Assembly: GCA_030770535.1 (NCBI GenBank)
Contig: JASVEC010000012.1
Span: forward strand, 868,001 to 932,000
Origin: Batkoa obscura
Taxonomy: Eukaryota > Entomophthoromycota > Entomophthoromycetes > Entomophthorales > Batkoaceae
Length of the DNA stretch: 64,000 nt
Direction: 5' to 3'
The notes under the pieces were generated by a model, which did not search any database, was not told the origin of the DNA, and saw only the letters and a program-made list of their open reading frames with translations. The translations under genes and the position numbers were made by a program. The stretch's first letter is position 1. The number at the start of each line of letters is the position of its first letter. Shown piece after piece: positions 11,080 through 22,948 of this stretch.

Positions 11080-13033
11080 ACATAGATAATTTTAAATGCT
11101 TTTGGTTAGATTTATTTTACTTTATTATAATTATGATTAATTGTTGAATCTGGCAATGATTTAACAGTCATGCTAGGAGGTTATGATATCAAATTAAACT
11201 AATGTTAATAAGATGTAACGCTAAAATCATGTAATGAAAACATAGATTGTAAAGTATAAGAAGGGAAAAAGAAAATACATCTTAAAATATCAAACGTTAC
11301 TTTTCATTAAACTATTAAAAATGAATATGAAATCACTTGCTCTCTTTATTACTACTATCTCTGCTGCACCTCAGTTTGTTTTACTTATGTTTGGTGGTGA
11401 AAGCGACTCCCTTGAACCATTGGCTGATATCAAAAATTCTTTCATATCTAAGATTTTCCCCGTTTAATATAACCTCACTTTCTTTGTTTCATGTCTGGCT
11501 TATTTTATACAAGATAAAATATCAACATGCTCAACATTGGTTAACCTTTTCTAAGGCTGGGCTAAGTAAATAAGAAAGTCATTCCTTTATTCAATAATTG
11601 CTACCTTGTTCTAAATTACTTTTTCTTTTGATTTTTCTCCCTCTTAAATTTCATCATAAATAAACCACTTTGGACTCATAATACACTCTCAAAGTTTTAA
11701 AAAAATATCAATTATTGATTTAAAAGATTTAAACGACACTTATGTTTATAAAATCAACTGCATTGTTTTGACTTTGACTTACATAAAATAAATGAAAAAA
11801 TAGCATTTCTAGGGAATCATAAAAGCCTTTTCTCAAAACAAAAATCAGTTACTCCCATCTGCTTTTCCTTTATTATTTTCCTCACTGTCATCACTGACTC
11901 TATTAGATAAAAATTCTTTCCTGCGCCTTCAGTAGAAAATAGCCACCAAGTGCTCCTTTAACAGCTGCTGCATCACCTAATTCAATCATCTAACCCTTGA
12001 ACTTTCATTCAGTATCAAATTTGCAAGTTTCTACTTTAATTTTTGCAATAAATAAGTTGTTAAATTCACAATCCTTAGTAACAATAAAAAAACAATAGTT
12101 GTATACGTTAAAGTTTTATAACTATTAATAGTATTCGGACAATAATAAAACTATTTTTTTTAGTAAGGCGTAATAGGGAGAAGAGGGGGGAGTAAGAGTT
12201 AAAGAGGATTATTGGAAAGGGTAATGCAAGTAGGAGTAGAACCAGGTACACTTAGGTAAATTAATGTCAACCTTGGAGTTGCACCGTCTAAGACCCAACC
12301 TAATTTAGGTAGGAGATCATTATCATTATCATTAGAAGTAAGAGATTTATCAAATTATCTTGTATTGATTTAACTTGATATTATATTCCTCTACACAATT
12401 GACATATCATAGTCAGCTAGTTTTTAATTTTTAATTGTTATTTATTAGTAATTTTAAACAATCTTTCTTTCATTATTTGTTGTAGCATCTATTATACTAC
12501 ATAATCTTATTATATTAGGTATAAGCTAGTTTCAATCAATGCTATCTTAATAAGGATACTAATTCTCTGTTAATTTATATTATAGTGCCCTTCAAAGTTA
12601 AAGGCAGGGATAACTTTATTTGTTAAATTAATATTAAATCTATCTATTCGGTATATGGTAATGGTGAGATTCTTCATTGAGTATTCTATATGAATTACGT
12701 ATTATGTATTAAGTATCAAGTATGATCAATTATTTCAATTCATATACTAGTATTCTGGTTTTTTGATGATATAGGATCTATCAAGTTTAATATTTATAGC
12801 TAATACTATTAACAAAAACGTATGATTTAAAGTAATAATAGTACACTTTGTAGTTAAAATTTGCTAATGATAATACTTTATTTTTTCATAAATTGAATAA
12901 ATATTATAGTTGACATGGATCGGTTATTTTGATGAAATATAATATTTACTAATGAAGTACTAAAATAGTTTGATAACATATAAAAAATGGAGCTGTGACG
13001 CATTGAAAGAAAGAAATCAAATCATTATGTAAC
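11080..13033. other. Array spacer, unit 7
   Basis: No intact gene. A pyrimidine-rich block lies at about 11575-11660. A tract at 11815-12060 has coding-like composition on the minus strand (see next entry) and 12170-12340 is unusually G-rich for this window. Confidence 0.5.
11815..12060 (-). pseudogene. Unidentified coding-like relic
   Basis: On the minus strand one frame gives a protein-like stretch (IELGDAAAVKGALGGYFLLK) bounded by stop codons, with higher GC and better codon balance than the surroundings. No family recognised. It may be a remnant of a gene or mobile element trapped in the array. Confidence 0.25.
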
Positions 13034-13243
13034 TTAACAATCTGCACCACAGCAGCATCTACCCCAATCACAATCTCCATTAAGACCATACTTTGGACTT
13101 CTATTTCCCCAACTACAAATGTTTAGGCAATCCTGGTCAATAAGACATTGGCCAGTTTTAACAGTACATCTTCTACAGATATCCGAACCAGCTACATAGA
13201 GAACAAATAAGAGGACTAATAATAATTTGAAACCGTTAAGCAT
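13034..13243 (-). CDS. Secreted 10-cysteine defensin-like peptide, type 2 variant
   Basis: A 69-residue peptide with the same signal and cysteine pattern as the type 2 genes but a few substitutions, in the signal (LLLVLLFVLY) and mature part (V to I in the QCL.DQDC stretch, E to G after CSW). Mature net charge is about zero. It is the last (innermost) unit of the array and has not been homogenised with the identical pair. Likely secreted; function unknown. Confidence 0.8.
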   Translation of the reverse strand: MLNGFKLLLVLLFVLYVAGSDICRRCTVKTGQCLIDQDCLNICSWGNRSPKYGLNGDCDWGRCCCGADC

Positions 13244-13358
13244 TTTATATATTCTAAATTATATGATTGTAAATATTTTTAACTAAATTTCATTATTTAA
13301 ATCCTTACTTTATAAAATGAAAGAAAAAGTGATTAAAGTTTATGTATGACTTTATATG

Positions 13359-13367
13359 CTATTTATA
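13359..13367 (-). promoter_or_regulatory. TATA box of peptide type 2 variant
   Basis: TATAAATAG on the minus strand, 116 bp upstream of the ATG. Confidence 0.5.
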
Positions 13368-13671
13368 CTAGATTTTAAATTCAACAGTATATTACTAATA
13401 AATTTGACATTTAGAAATATATCATATGTAGTATTAATTTACTATAGTATAAAATATCAAAAATTATAAGCAAGTTGTAATTATCAAGTTTAAATTATTA
13501 TTTTAATCATTTTAACAATATCATCAATCTTTATAAGTTAAGCTCATAGATACTGATAGTTAAAAGTAAGATCTTAAAAGCATAAAACATATATAAATAT
13601 GCTTATTAATTAATCTCATCTATTTATTATTGAAGCTAGCTTAATAGATTATTTTAACTTAATTGTTTATT

Positions 13672-13772
13672 TGGGAATGTATTTTTTTATTTAAGAATTT
13701 TACTAACAATCTTTCCGCTCAAATAGCGCTCAAAAAATAGAAAAAATAATGAAACCAGAAAAAACATCCTCA
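13672..13772 (+). mobile_element. ~100-bp MITE (family M1)
   Basis: TGGGAATG start, CATCCTCA end, matching TT dinucleotides on both sides. Confidence 0.8.
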
Positions 13773-16262
13773 TTTTGACTTAATTGCTATTAAGGGATAG
13801 CTAGTTTTATAATAGCATTCAAGTTATAATATACAGCGGTTATTCGAACTGAGGTAGCCTAAACTATGCATTGGGTTGAAGAATAGCTTACTTCACTGTA
13901 TCTAAATCATATCCTAGTTATTATATATCTTTTTGCAAGATTATTAGCAGTCTTTGAAATTCTTTAACATATTTTTGATAACTTTAATATATTTCAAATT
14001 AGTGATTTACCTATTACTTTCTGTTTTTTGACGAGTTTTTAAACTATTTTTTGGTCTAAAAGATGTATTTAACTTACTGCCAAAGGTAAACTTAAGAGAG
14101 GGACTTTTAGATAATGAGACGCTTACTAAAATGTCTCTAGAGATTATAATAAAGGCCTTATCAATGATTAGAAGGCTTTTGGTACTATCCAGATTTAAAC
14201 TTTAATATCTATTTTAGAAAAATAACAAAACCTACTGTGCCAAAAAAGTGAGCTATATATTTTGAAAAAGGAATATAAACTACCCAATGTTATTAATAAA
14301 ATACAAAACACAATCCAAATGATACTTTATTGCTACCTTTTACGTCAAGGCAGGTTTTTTTGCTTTAGCAAATAAACAGTGAGCTAAAACAATAAGTTTA
14401 AAATTTTTATTTAAGATAACTACCAAGAAATTTTATTTTATTTGCACAATTTATACTATCGTCATATCTGAGGTACTTTTAAATGGCGGAGACATTTCAA
14501 TGACCTAAACTGGGGCCTTATAGTTAGCTTTATAACTGTATCACTCATCCTGTATAAAGTATTTAGCTCTACTCCTTAATAGTTACTTCATATGGAACTT
14601 AATTCTTCACTGAATTTTCTTATAAAAAATATTATATTTTTCATTTCTTAGTTATATTAATCAATAAAAATATGCAAATTGCTTTGATGATGTAAAAGAA
14701 CTTTATTTTACAAAAATATGAATTCGTATTTTACAAATCTCAAGTTCCTTCTTTTAATATTTTAGCTTTTTTTATTTTTCAAACATACTCAAACTCAAAA
14801 ATCAAAACATATAGTAGTTGCTAAGAAAAGTTAAAAAACAGATTGAAACAATAGTTATTTAAATAATAGGTAAGAAAGGAACCATTTTAAGGTATTTAAG
14901 GGTCTTTAAATTAAGCACTTTTAACTATGGTAAATCTAAACTTCACACTTAATAGTTTTAATGCAACAAATAAAATGCGAGTATTTTTTTCGATTTAAAA
15001 TATGTCACTTTATATTTTAATTTTAGGTTCCAATGTTAAAAGAAGCAAAAAAAACAAGATAATACCAAATTAGAATGAGATGAGCCCCAAAGTTGTAATA
15101 TGATAAGCGAAGAGAGTAAAAAGGATCTAGCTAAGATAGTTATTAAACAAGAGAAGTATATAAAGGAAGCGGCAGATGAATTACCTATTGGTTATAAACT
15201 TGCATTTGGTTTTATTGCCAAAGAAAGGAAGAGGTTACGTAAGAAATTAAATTCAAGAAAGTCAAGCTCAGAAGAAAATGATGAAATCAGAACATTTATT
15301 AGCGAATCCAGAAATAGAACGAGTGATGAGGTTATAAGGGGTTTGCTAAACTTAGTGGATATACAAGAGATATCGATAAAGGAAACATCAAAGCATTTGT
15401 CAGTTAATTATAATACCACATGGGATACTATTCATAGGGATAGAAGTAAATTACAAAAAACCATGAATTCAGTGGAAAAAAGATTGAAAATAACGGTGTG
15501 ATAACCATACATTGAGATAGAAAAATAACAAAAGTTAAAAATTCACGGAATTATGTCAAATTAAATAATAGGGTTGATAAAACTTTACTATCAACAGTGA
15601 AAGAGAAAGCAGCGTTTACAAAAAATGCATTGAAGCAACTGTCAATTAACAATGATGATATAAAATCTACAGTTATTCAAGAAAGAAAAAAAAGATGAGG
15701 GTATATTTTTAAAAGAAGTAGATATAAAAAGGAATGGTAAACTAAAAAAAATTAAATCAGACCCCCGAAGTGAAACAAGCAGTTAGACTAGAGAAGGTCT
15801 ATTGAAACTGGTACTTATACAAAGAACATCTGTAAAAGAAGTAGCAAAGCAGTTATCCATAAAATATGGTACTACGTCAAATATTATTTTTAGAGAAAGA
15901 GAATATTAGGAAAAATAGGCATCCAAAGCAACGATGGAATAAGCATTTAGAAATACTACGAAATAAACAATACTAAAAATTTGTATGGTTCATCTTTGAT
16001 TGAGTAAGTAACTTTGGGAATTGAAGAGATTATTAAGGAAAATAACATTATACTTTGAATCAAATACAAGAGATACTACACAACCAAATGAGTATTAAAT
16101 TAAAACTATCTTTTATAAGCAAAGCGTTAAAGTCCTTAAAAGTGACTCTTAAAAACTCAGGCTTTAAGCTAAATAAGATAAATGATACATATTCAATGTC
16201 TAAAAAAACAGAGTATGCTAACTTTTTTATTCAACGCTACTTTGATAATTTAAACAAATATA

Positions 16263-16363
16263 TGGGGATGTATTTTTGTGTTTAAGGATTTTACTAACAG
16301 TCTTTCCGCTCAAATAGCGCTTAAAAGATAGAAAAAATAATAAAGTCAAAAAAGACACCCCCA
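16263..16363 (+). mobile_element. ~100-bp MITE (family M1) inside the transposase relic
   Basis: Perfect TA on both sides; inserted between the helix-turn-helix part and the first catalytic block of the transposase. A clear nested insertion. Confidence 0.9.
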
Positions 16364-16883
16364 TATATTTATTTACGAATCAGAATTTAATTACCATTTA
16401 AGTAATACAAGTGTATTTTCATTAAATGAAAAAGATCAGTTGTGACTATTCTAACTATAAATGATAAAAAACAAGTACCAACAGTTCCAGCATCCCCAAA
16501 TGGTATACTATATTATGCTTTGTCTGATATAATAGACGATATTGAAAGGATTTCCAGCTTTATAAATAAGTTAGCTGCTATTCTTGATCGAAATCAAGGA
16601 ATGAGGGGATCTTGGGTATTTATAAATAATACAAAGATCTATGAGGTTGAATTAGCTGAGAAAGTGTTATTTAATAGCAACTATCAGTTTAGTTTCTTAC
16701 TGCCTCATCCTCATATGCTAAGTCCAGCAGAGTATATTTTTTCATGAATTGAGGCATCTATAAATACTTGTTTGTCATCAAATTTAATTACTTTTCAAAG
16801 TATCAAAATCAATATTAAGGATATATTTGAGCATGCTGTTTCAACAATTAGTAAGCTAGACTGCTCCAAATATTTTTATGATA

Positions 16884-16980
16884 TGGTGGTGTTTTTTTTG
16901 GCTTCATTTTTTTCATCTTCTAAGCACTATTTGAGCGGAAAAATGGTTGTAAAATCCTTGAACACAAAAACACATCCCCA
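16884..16980 (-). mobile_element. ~100-bp MITE (family M1)
   Basis: Inverted copy with TA on both sides, inserted just after the third catalytic block of the transposase relic. Confidence 0.9.
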
Positions 16981-17029
16981 TATAGAGAAAAATATAGCTT
17001 TAGCTTCACTCAGTCTCCCTTTTGATTAA

Positions 17030-18197
17030 GTTAAAACAAATATTTACATTGCTTTAATAATTTTTTTGGTATTTTATAATATTAAGTATACAAGGTTTTA
17101 ATGAAAACTTATTGCTTCTACTAGTGTTAGCCTTTAAATTCAATAATATATTATAAATATAGTAATCGATCTATTCATGAAATTATTAATCTAAAAACTA
17201 AAGTACATAAACCTTTTAATTGCTTTTACTTAAAATAAAATGTACTCTATTTAATTAAGTCTACATATTATTAATAGTTTTAAAAGCCATCAAATAAGAA
17301 ATGCAGAAGAAAGTACTTTAATTATACCTATCACCCCTTGAATGTCTTCATTTTAACGTTCATTTTATCAACAAACCACCAGAAACCTTGTTCTTAAAAG
17401 TTATATGAGAACACCCCTTTCTCCTTTGATATTTATCCACTTTTCTAAGTACAAATATTGAAATATTAGCGTAGACTTTGGGCAAAGTCATGCTATAATT
17501 TTTCACTTTTATCATTTAATTTAAAAATAAACTCACCTTCACACTTTGTTAAAAAAAGTAAATTACATTGTTTCATGTAAAAAATTATTAAAACCAAGTA
17601 GAAATTGTTATAATATTCTAATTAGAATTATTATGTATAGTTAATAGCTCAGTCCTCATTATAAATAGAATAGGTACTTTTGATTTTAAAGCATTTTGTT
17701 TTGAAATTATATCTAAGTAAAAATTAACTACTTATTTTTATGTATGATACCCATTTCATTAAACAATTACAATATAAAAATAGGAGGTGTAAAAAATTAG
17801 AGAAAGAAAAAGATAGTAATTGAAAAAATAATGGTTAATGAATTCATTAAATTAATTTTAATTAATTGTAGCGCTCAACTATATTATTATGTTGTTACTT
17901 CCTTAGTACAATTATTACTATTTTATTTTTCTTTCTTACTTACCATATTTGTAAAATTCCATTAAATTTTTCAAACGTTTGAAAACAACTTAATTTGGTC
18001 AAAAAAAAGGTAAATAAATAGATTGAGATCCTTGGATATACCAAGATCGAATTAGAAATTAAAAATTACTTAGTGACGCAGTGGTGAAAGAGAATGAATA
18101 GCCTACTATTATTTAAATGAAAGCTGATCTTTCCATTTTGACTATTTTAACTCCACTTCATCTACCCCTTTTTTATTTCCTATTTACTTTAATTAAT
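17030..18197. other. Spacer upstream of the LPMO-like gene
   Basis: AT-rich, no gene seen; includes the presumed promoter of the next gene. An in-frame upstream ATG at 18117 is discussed with that gene. Confidence 0.5.
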
Positions 18198-19301
18198 ATG
18201 ATCGATACCAACTTATTAGTCTATCTTATTTTATTATTAAAAACTAGCCCTATCCAAGGCCATTCCTGGTTAGATTGCGTTGACCTACGAGGAAAAGAAT
18301 GTAAAGGCTTTGTCCGTGGTTATGTAGGTCATATAGATGATCCGATGACTTATCGTATCGAATTAAGAAACAATGAGCAAGCAGTATGTCATCCAAACAC
18401 TCAAACATCACCAGATTCTTATTCAAATCAGTATCCTCGATCTAAAGCGATGCCGGGTCAAAAATTAATTTTTAGTTACTTAGAAAATGGCCATGTTACT
18501 AAGGATCGCTTGCCACCTAATGGTAAACCTAACCCTAAAACTTATACGATTCATTGGAGTGGTAAACCATTTGCGGGTAATACTAATGATGATTCTCAAA
18601 TCAAGATTAGGGGCGAGCTGAATGCAGGGAATCAGTTAGGTAATTATAGTTAACACTAATAAATAAATAAGTCTAATAGTTAAAATTTAGGTGGTGAGCA
18701 TAGCTTTGATGATGGACAATGCGCGGAAGATAATACTATGGGTAGAGAAGGACCCAAACCTTGTTTAGGGGAATTAACGATACCACCAAATATAGCACCA
18801 GGAGTTTATCAATTTATTTGGTGGTGGAAATTTGATAAGGATCCCAAAGCTGGGGGTGAAGAATATACTTCTTGCTTTGATGTTGAAGTAATGAACAGCT
18901 TTAAATATAATGTTACTACTAGTATGCCTAATTATGATTCTAGTAATAATAGGCCCAATAATGCGGGTAATAACAATGTAGCCAACAATAGTGTGACTAA
19001 CAATAATGCGGCTAACAGTAATGTAAATAATAATGTAAATAATGAAAGTAACAATGAAGATGATGATGATGATGACAATAATGAAGAGGATAGTAGAAGG
19101 AGAGTTAAATATATTCCATCTTCAGTTTATTCGGCTAAAGCGTACGCTTATGTAAAGCCAACTTCAATTGAATTTGATAGTCACAATAGCAATAACACTA
19201 CTACTAAACATAGTAAACACTTTAATAATAATAGAAGTAGACCAGTAATATATAATGGTGAAAGTATTAAAAATTACGAGGCAATAGAAGAAGAAAAATA
19301 A
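18198..19301 (+). CDS. LPMO-like secreted copper protein with Asn-rich tail
   Basis: Two exons, 18198-18639 and 18691-19301, with a 51-bp intron (GTAATT...TTTAG). The ATG at 18198 gives a 22-residue signal peptide that cuts exactly before HSWLDC, leaving His as the first mature residue, the hallmark of a copper histidine brace. An in-frame ATG at 18117 would add 27 hydrophobic residues and has a poorer -3 base. ENGH is a candidate for the second brace histidine, and EYTSCFDVEV looks like the final beta strand with the axial aromatic residue. Together these suggest a lytic polysaccharide monooxygenase-like fold (oxidative cleavage of chitin, cellulose or wall glucan); family and substrate are not assigned. 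After the domain comes a long Asn-rich linker, an acidic Asp/Glu run and a basic tail. Confidence 0.7.
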
Positions 19302-19362
19302 CTTTAAAAATTCATCCCTATGTTTTATCAGATGATTGTCTTTTATTATTAAACACATTTTT

Positions 19363-19969
19363 TTATTTTGACTCTTGTTCATTTTTATTTTGACTTCTAT
19401 TTTCATTTTGTCTTTCTAGTAAAATAATATCATACCCAGCCTCAGCCAACTGGGCATCTGTATGAGGCGAATTACTAGGTCTGCCATATCCAATAGATTC
19501 TAAAACAGTCTAAAATAAAATAGATAAATTAACTAAGTTTCATTAATGAAGCACTTACTTTTTGTTTATTAACACAATTCCAAAATACATTATATTGATC
19601 AAAGCACATCTTTAATCGATCTTGCCAGTTCCCGTTTCTTAAACATTGATATACCTCTGACTCATATTCTGAACAATTTTCTAGCGCCATATCCTTAATT
19701 TTTTCTTTTGTATATTTGTTCATTTCTACAGCTTGTCTTAGCTCTGTGTTCTCATCACTTTTACTACTAGTATTATTAGTTGTTGTAGCATCTTTTTCTT
19801 TTTCATTTGGCTCCAAAATAACTTTAATAGGATTCTTATTAAACTCTTGTTGAATTTTTTCGGCCTCTAATTTATAGTTTTCTTCATCTTTAGTTTGATT
19901 ACTATTGAATTTGGTTTGATTTTTCAAATAGTCACTGAAAAAATTGCTTTCTTCTTTATCTGAACTCAT
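19363..19969 (-). CDS. Twin CX9C (CHCH-type) protein
   Basis: Two exons on the minus strand, 19559-19969 and 19363-19509, with a 49-bp intron (GTAAGT...TTTAG), giving 185 residues. The chosen start is MSSDKEESNFF; an upstream in-frame ATG at 20008 would add 13 hydrophobic residues and is less likely. A polar, charged N-terminal half is followed by CSEYESEVYQC and CFDQYNVFWNC, two CX9C motifs about 12 residues apart, the pattern of coiled-coil-helix-coiled-coil-helix proteins oxidised by Mia40 in the mitochondrial intermembrane space. The motif continues over the splice site into TVLESIGYGRP. The exact member is not recognised. It is convergent with the LPMO-like gene, 61 bp away. Confidence 0.7.
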
Positions 19970-20189
19970 GTTTAAATAGGATAATAAAAATAGATAAGAA
20001 AATACCAAAATGTCAAAGCTTCCAACTTAAAACTAATAGCAACCAATCATTTAAGTAGTTCTAACTAAAGTTAGCTCGAATGGAGTATAAAAACACAAAG
20101 TTGATTTATTAAAAATGATTACTTTTCAACAAAAAAATGATAGATTGGACTTTTGGATTAAGGTATTTAACAAGAATAACTAAAATCTT

Positions 20190-21151
20190 ATGAATAAGAC
20201 TAATAAATATAGCGCGGTATTAGCCACCTCTTTAGGTTTAATTTATAGAGGCCAGCAATTTTTATTATACATGCCAAGCTACCCTCAAGATTCTAGAACA
20301 AAAGTAAAAAATAAGTTAATAATAAACCAAGTAATTAAACAATAAGCTAGATAGAAAATCCCTCCAAGTATGGTATGGAGGATTATGAAGATTTGAGGTT
20401 AACGTGTGAAGATAGTACAAAAATCCAGGCTTATATGATTTATAGTGACATTATAGATGGGCATCAATCAAATTTAACTATTCTTTATTTCCACGCTAAC
20501 GCAGGTAACTTGGGTCATCGATTACCTATTGCTTCTAGATTGCATACTATGTTGAATTGTAATATTTTAATGGTTTCTTATAGAGGGTAATATTATAAAG
20601 ATAGCATGATAACAAGATAATGTTTTATTAATAGATATGGTAAAAGTGAAGGGGAACCTGAAGAGGAAGGAATAAAATTAGATTCTCAGGCAGCATTAGA
20701 TTATATTTTAAATAATGATAGATTAAAAGATAACAAAATCATAGTTTATGGGCAAAGTATTGGAGGGGCAGTAGCAATTGCTCTAGCGGAAAAAAACAAG
20801 AGGAAAATTGATGGCATCATTATTGAAAATACGTTTTTAAGTTTAAGTAAGTTGATAGAAACTTTAGTACCCATTGGCGGTAGCATTGTATCGTACTTAT
20901 TAAATCAAACTTGGGATAGTGAGAGCTTAATAATAAATTTAAAGCACCTGCCCATTTTATTTTTGGTGGGTGAAAAAGACCAATTAATTAATCCAACACA
21001 TATGGAAAAATTATTTGAGCTAGCATCTGTGGATTCAACCTGTGCTAAATCTTTCGTTGTAATTAAAGATGGTACCCATAACGATACCTGTGTTTTTCCT
21101 ACCTACTATCGTGCTATAAAAGAGTTTATTACAAGGAATCGACTAATCTAA
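20190..21151 (+). CDS. Alpha/beta hydrolase, ABHD13/Bem46-like
   Basis: Three exons, 20190-20303, 20351-20586 and 20635-21151, with 47- and 48-bp introns; 288 residues. An N-terminal hydrophobic stretch (SAVLATSLGLIYRGQQFLLY) probably anchors it in a membrane. Then come NPSKYGMEDYEDL, the oxyanion-loop YFHANAGN, VSYRGYGKSEG and the nucleophile elbow GQSIGG (Ser about residue 158), the acid in GEKDQLI (Asp about 232) and the base in DGTHND (His about 264). This is the order and spacing of the Bem46/ABHD13 family of membrane-bound serine hydrolases, whose substrates are poorly known; in fungi Bem46 has been linked to polarity and hyphal fate. The stop is only six bases from the stop of the convergent J-domain gene. 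Confidence 0.85.
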
Positions 21152-21157
21152 TTTTAT

Positions 21158-21772
21158 CTACTCTTCCTTTCTCTTAAAATATTCTTGTACAAATAATTCA
21201 ATTCGTTTTTTTGAGCCTAATAGATTGGCTATTTCAATCACTTTATAATAATTTAAAGCAGACAACTCAAAGTGTCTCTCTCGCATGGCAGTCACTGATT
21301 TATGCTTACTCCTGAACCTCAAATATTGAATAAATAAACCAAAAAAGCAAGCTAGTAATATCATCACAACTATTGTCTCATTTTTACCATAAATCAATGG
21401 ATTTTTTCCTCTTGTAAACCCAGTTTTATAAGGGCCTGCTCGATACACAGTGTAATAAGGTTCTCTTTTACTATTTTGATAACTTTTATTCTCTAGATTT
21501 GAGTGTTTACGTAAATATTGGTAAGCTTGGATCACGAGTACTAAATCGTTATTATTCTTATCCTTATTAGTTGAATGAGTATGATTTCTATCTGGATGAA
21601 ATTTCAAACATAATTCTAAATACTTTTTTTTAATTTCAGCTAATGAGCTGCCTTTCGATACCCCTAATATCTCATATGGATCACCAAGTTTTCTATCCCA
21701 ATACTCTACTTTAATCGGCTTACTTGTACTGAATAACCTTACATTTGGTTTGATTATTTGAAGCAGCTTCAT
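21158..21772 (-). CDS. J-domain (DnaJ) protein, membrane-anchored, probably mitochondrial
   Basis: Single exon, 204 residues. A basic start with RLFSTSKP looks like a mitochondrial targeting sequence. The J domain spans about residues 30-92, DPYEILGVSKGSS ... HPD (59-61) ... VIQAYQYLRKHS, with a low-complexity Asn/Lys insertion after HPDRN. A hydrophobic helix at about 132-150 follows, then a charged tail. Such proteins recruit Hsp70 to a membrane; the partner here would be mitochondrial Hsp70 if the targeting call is right. No Gly/Phe or zinc region, so it is a type III J protein. It is tail to tail with the hydrolase, with a 6-bp gap, so the 3' UTRs must overlap. Confidence 0.8.
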   Translation of the reverse strand: MKLLQIIKPNVRLFSTSKPIKVEYWDRKLGDPYEILGVSKGSSLAEIKKKYLELCLKFHPDRNHTHSTNKDKNNNDLVLVIQAYQYLRKHSNLENKSYQNSKREPYYTVYRAGPYKTGFTRGKNPLIYGKNETIVVMILLACFFGLFIQYLRFRSKHKSVTAMRERHFELSALNYYKVIEIANLLGSKKRIELFVQEYFKRKEE

Positions 21773-22948
21773 TATTTAAAAATTATATAGTATAAAAGTT
21801 CTGTTTTGTTATTAAAAAGAATAATAAATAAGAAGTTACAAAGATAGCTTAATGTTATTGGCTGGGGTTAATCCATTTTTTTAAATAAAATCGAGCATTT
21901 TTATTGCAGGTAACATAAATTTGATTTTTTAAAATATTTTTGAATTTTTGAAATTATATCTAGCTCACAAAATTAAGCTATTTTAATAATAGAATTTATA
22001 ATATAATAATGTGACGACCAGACTTAAAGATACTATAATCACCCTATTACTATAAAATTGAGGCAGTTCAATAATACTTAAACATCAAAGTTTGATTGAA
22101 TCAACTTTATTGAACTTTTAACAGTTATTTTTAATAATTGTAAACATCATATTAATAGTTTAATTACCTTGAAAACAATAAGAGAAAGACCTATTAGATT
22201 GAAATTATTTACACCAGTGTAGATTATTGTTCAATATAATTTTATTAGTAAAACAGTAATATAATAAATTTATTTTATATATTATGTTTTATCCTTTTTT
22301 CTTGGCAGTTGTTATTAAATTGAATTCTATCTTAATGAGATCATTATTAAGCCTTAGATTGATAGTTTAAACTAAAAATAAGATAAAGTGAAAACTTCAA
22401 AACTTATTTAAAATTATTCTCTAATTCTTTATTTTGATATTAGATATTTAAGTTTGGGTTGTAAAAATTAAAAAAAAAAGAAATGTAAATAAATTTAACT
22501 CTAAACAGTGATATAGATAAGGTCAAGTAAATAAAATCAAGTTTATACAATAAGAATATCAAGCCTAATAAAGTATAATGAATAAATGATTAAAGGCCTA
22601 TTGTCCAACTTTTAATAACTTAAAAATAATGACAATTCTGTTTATAAACAAAAGATCAAATTTTCTAAACAAAATTAACTGAAAAGCAACACAACATTAG
22701 TTGCCAATTAAATCTTGAATTAACTGGTTAAATTGGGTTTTCAATGAGGCATGTATCTAATTTACGTTAAGCGATTAATAAATACTAGAGTATTACAATT
22801 AACTCTAAATAGTAATTAAAGTAACCGCTTAACTAGAATAAATCCACTATAAATATCAAAAATAAAAATAAAAATAAATTATCTTAAACTTCATTTTATT
22901 CATTAATTCATAGATATTTAATTCATTTTTAAAAGCATTTTATTCATC
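21773..22948. other. Intergenic region
   Basis: Promoters of the J-domain gene and the Ecm33-like gene face outwards here. Very AT-rich; nothing else recognised. Confidence 0.5.

Larger units (their letters stand above)
13244..15099. other. Spacer between peptide array and transposase relic
   Basis: AT-rich, one MITE (13672-13772), no gene recognised. Confidence 0.5.
15100..17029 (+). pseudogene. Decayed IS630/Tc1-type DDE transposase with repeated HTH units
   Basis: Relic of a DNA transposon transposase. The 5' part (open at 15100-15501) has HTH-like units of the type KEAADEL/KETSKHLSVNY/KEVAKQLSIKY; at least three, perhaps four, lie in tandem between 15118 and 15905. A winged-helix-like segment lies at 16055-16260. 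Right after a MITE, IFI.ES.FN.HLS at about 16366 fits the first catalytic block (usual FIDESGFN) but has Tyr for Asp. FINNTKIY at about 16618 fits the second block (usual FMDN.RIH) with Asn for Asp. LLPHPHMLSPAEYIFS at about 16700-16744 fits the third block and keeps Glu. Several stops and the MITE insertions make it inactive. Terminal repeats were not located. Confidence 0.7.
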
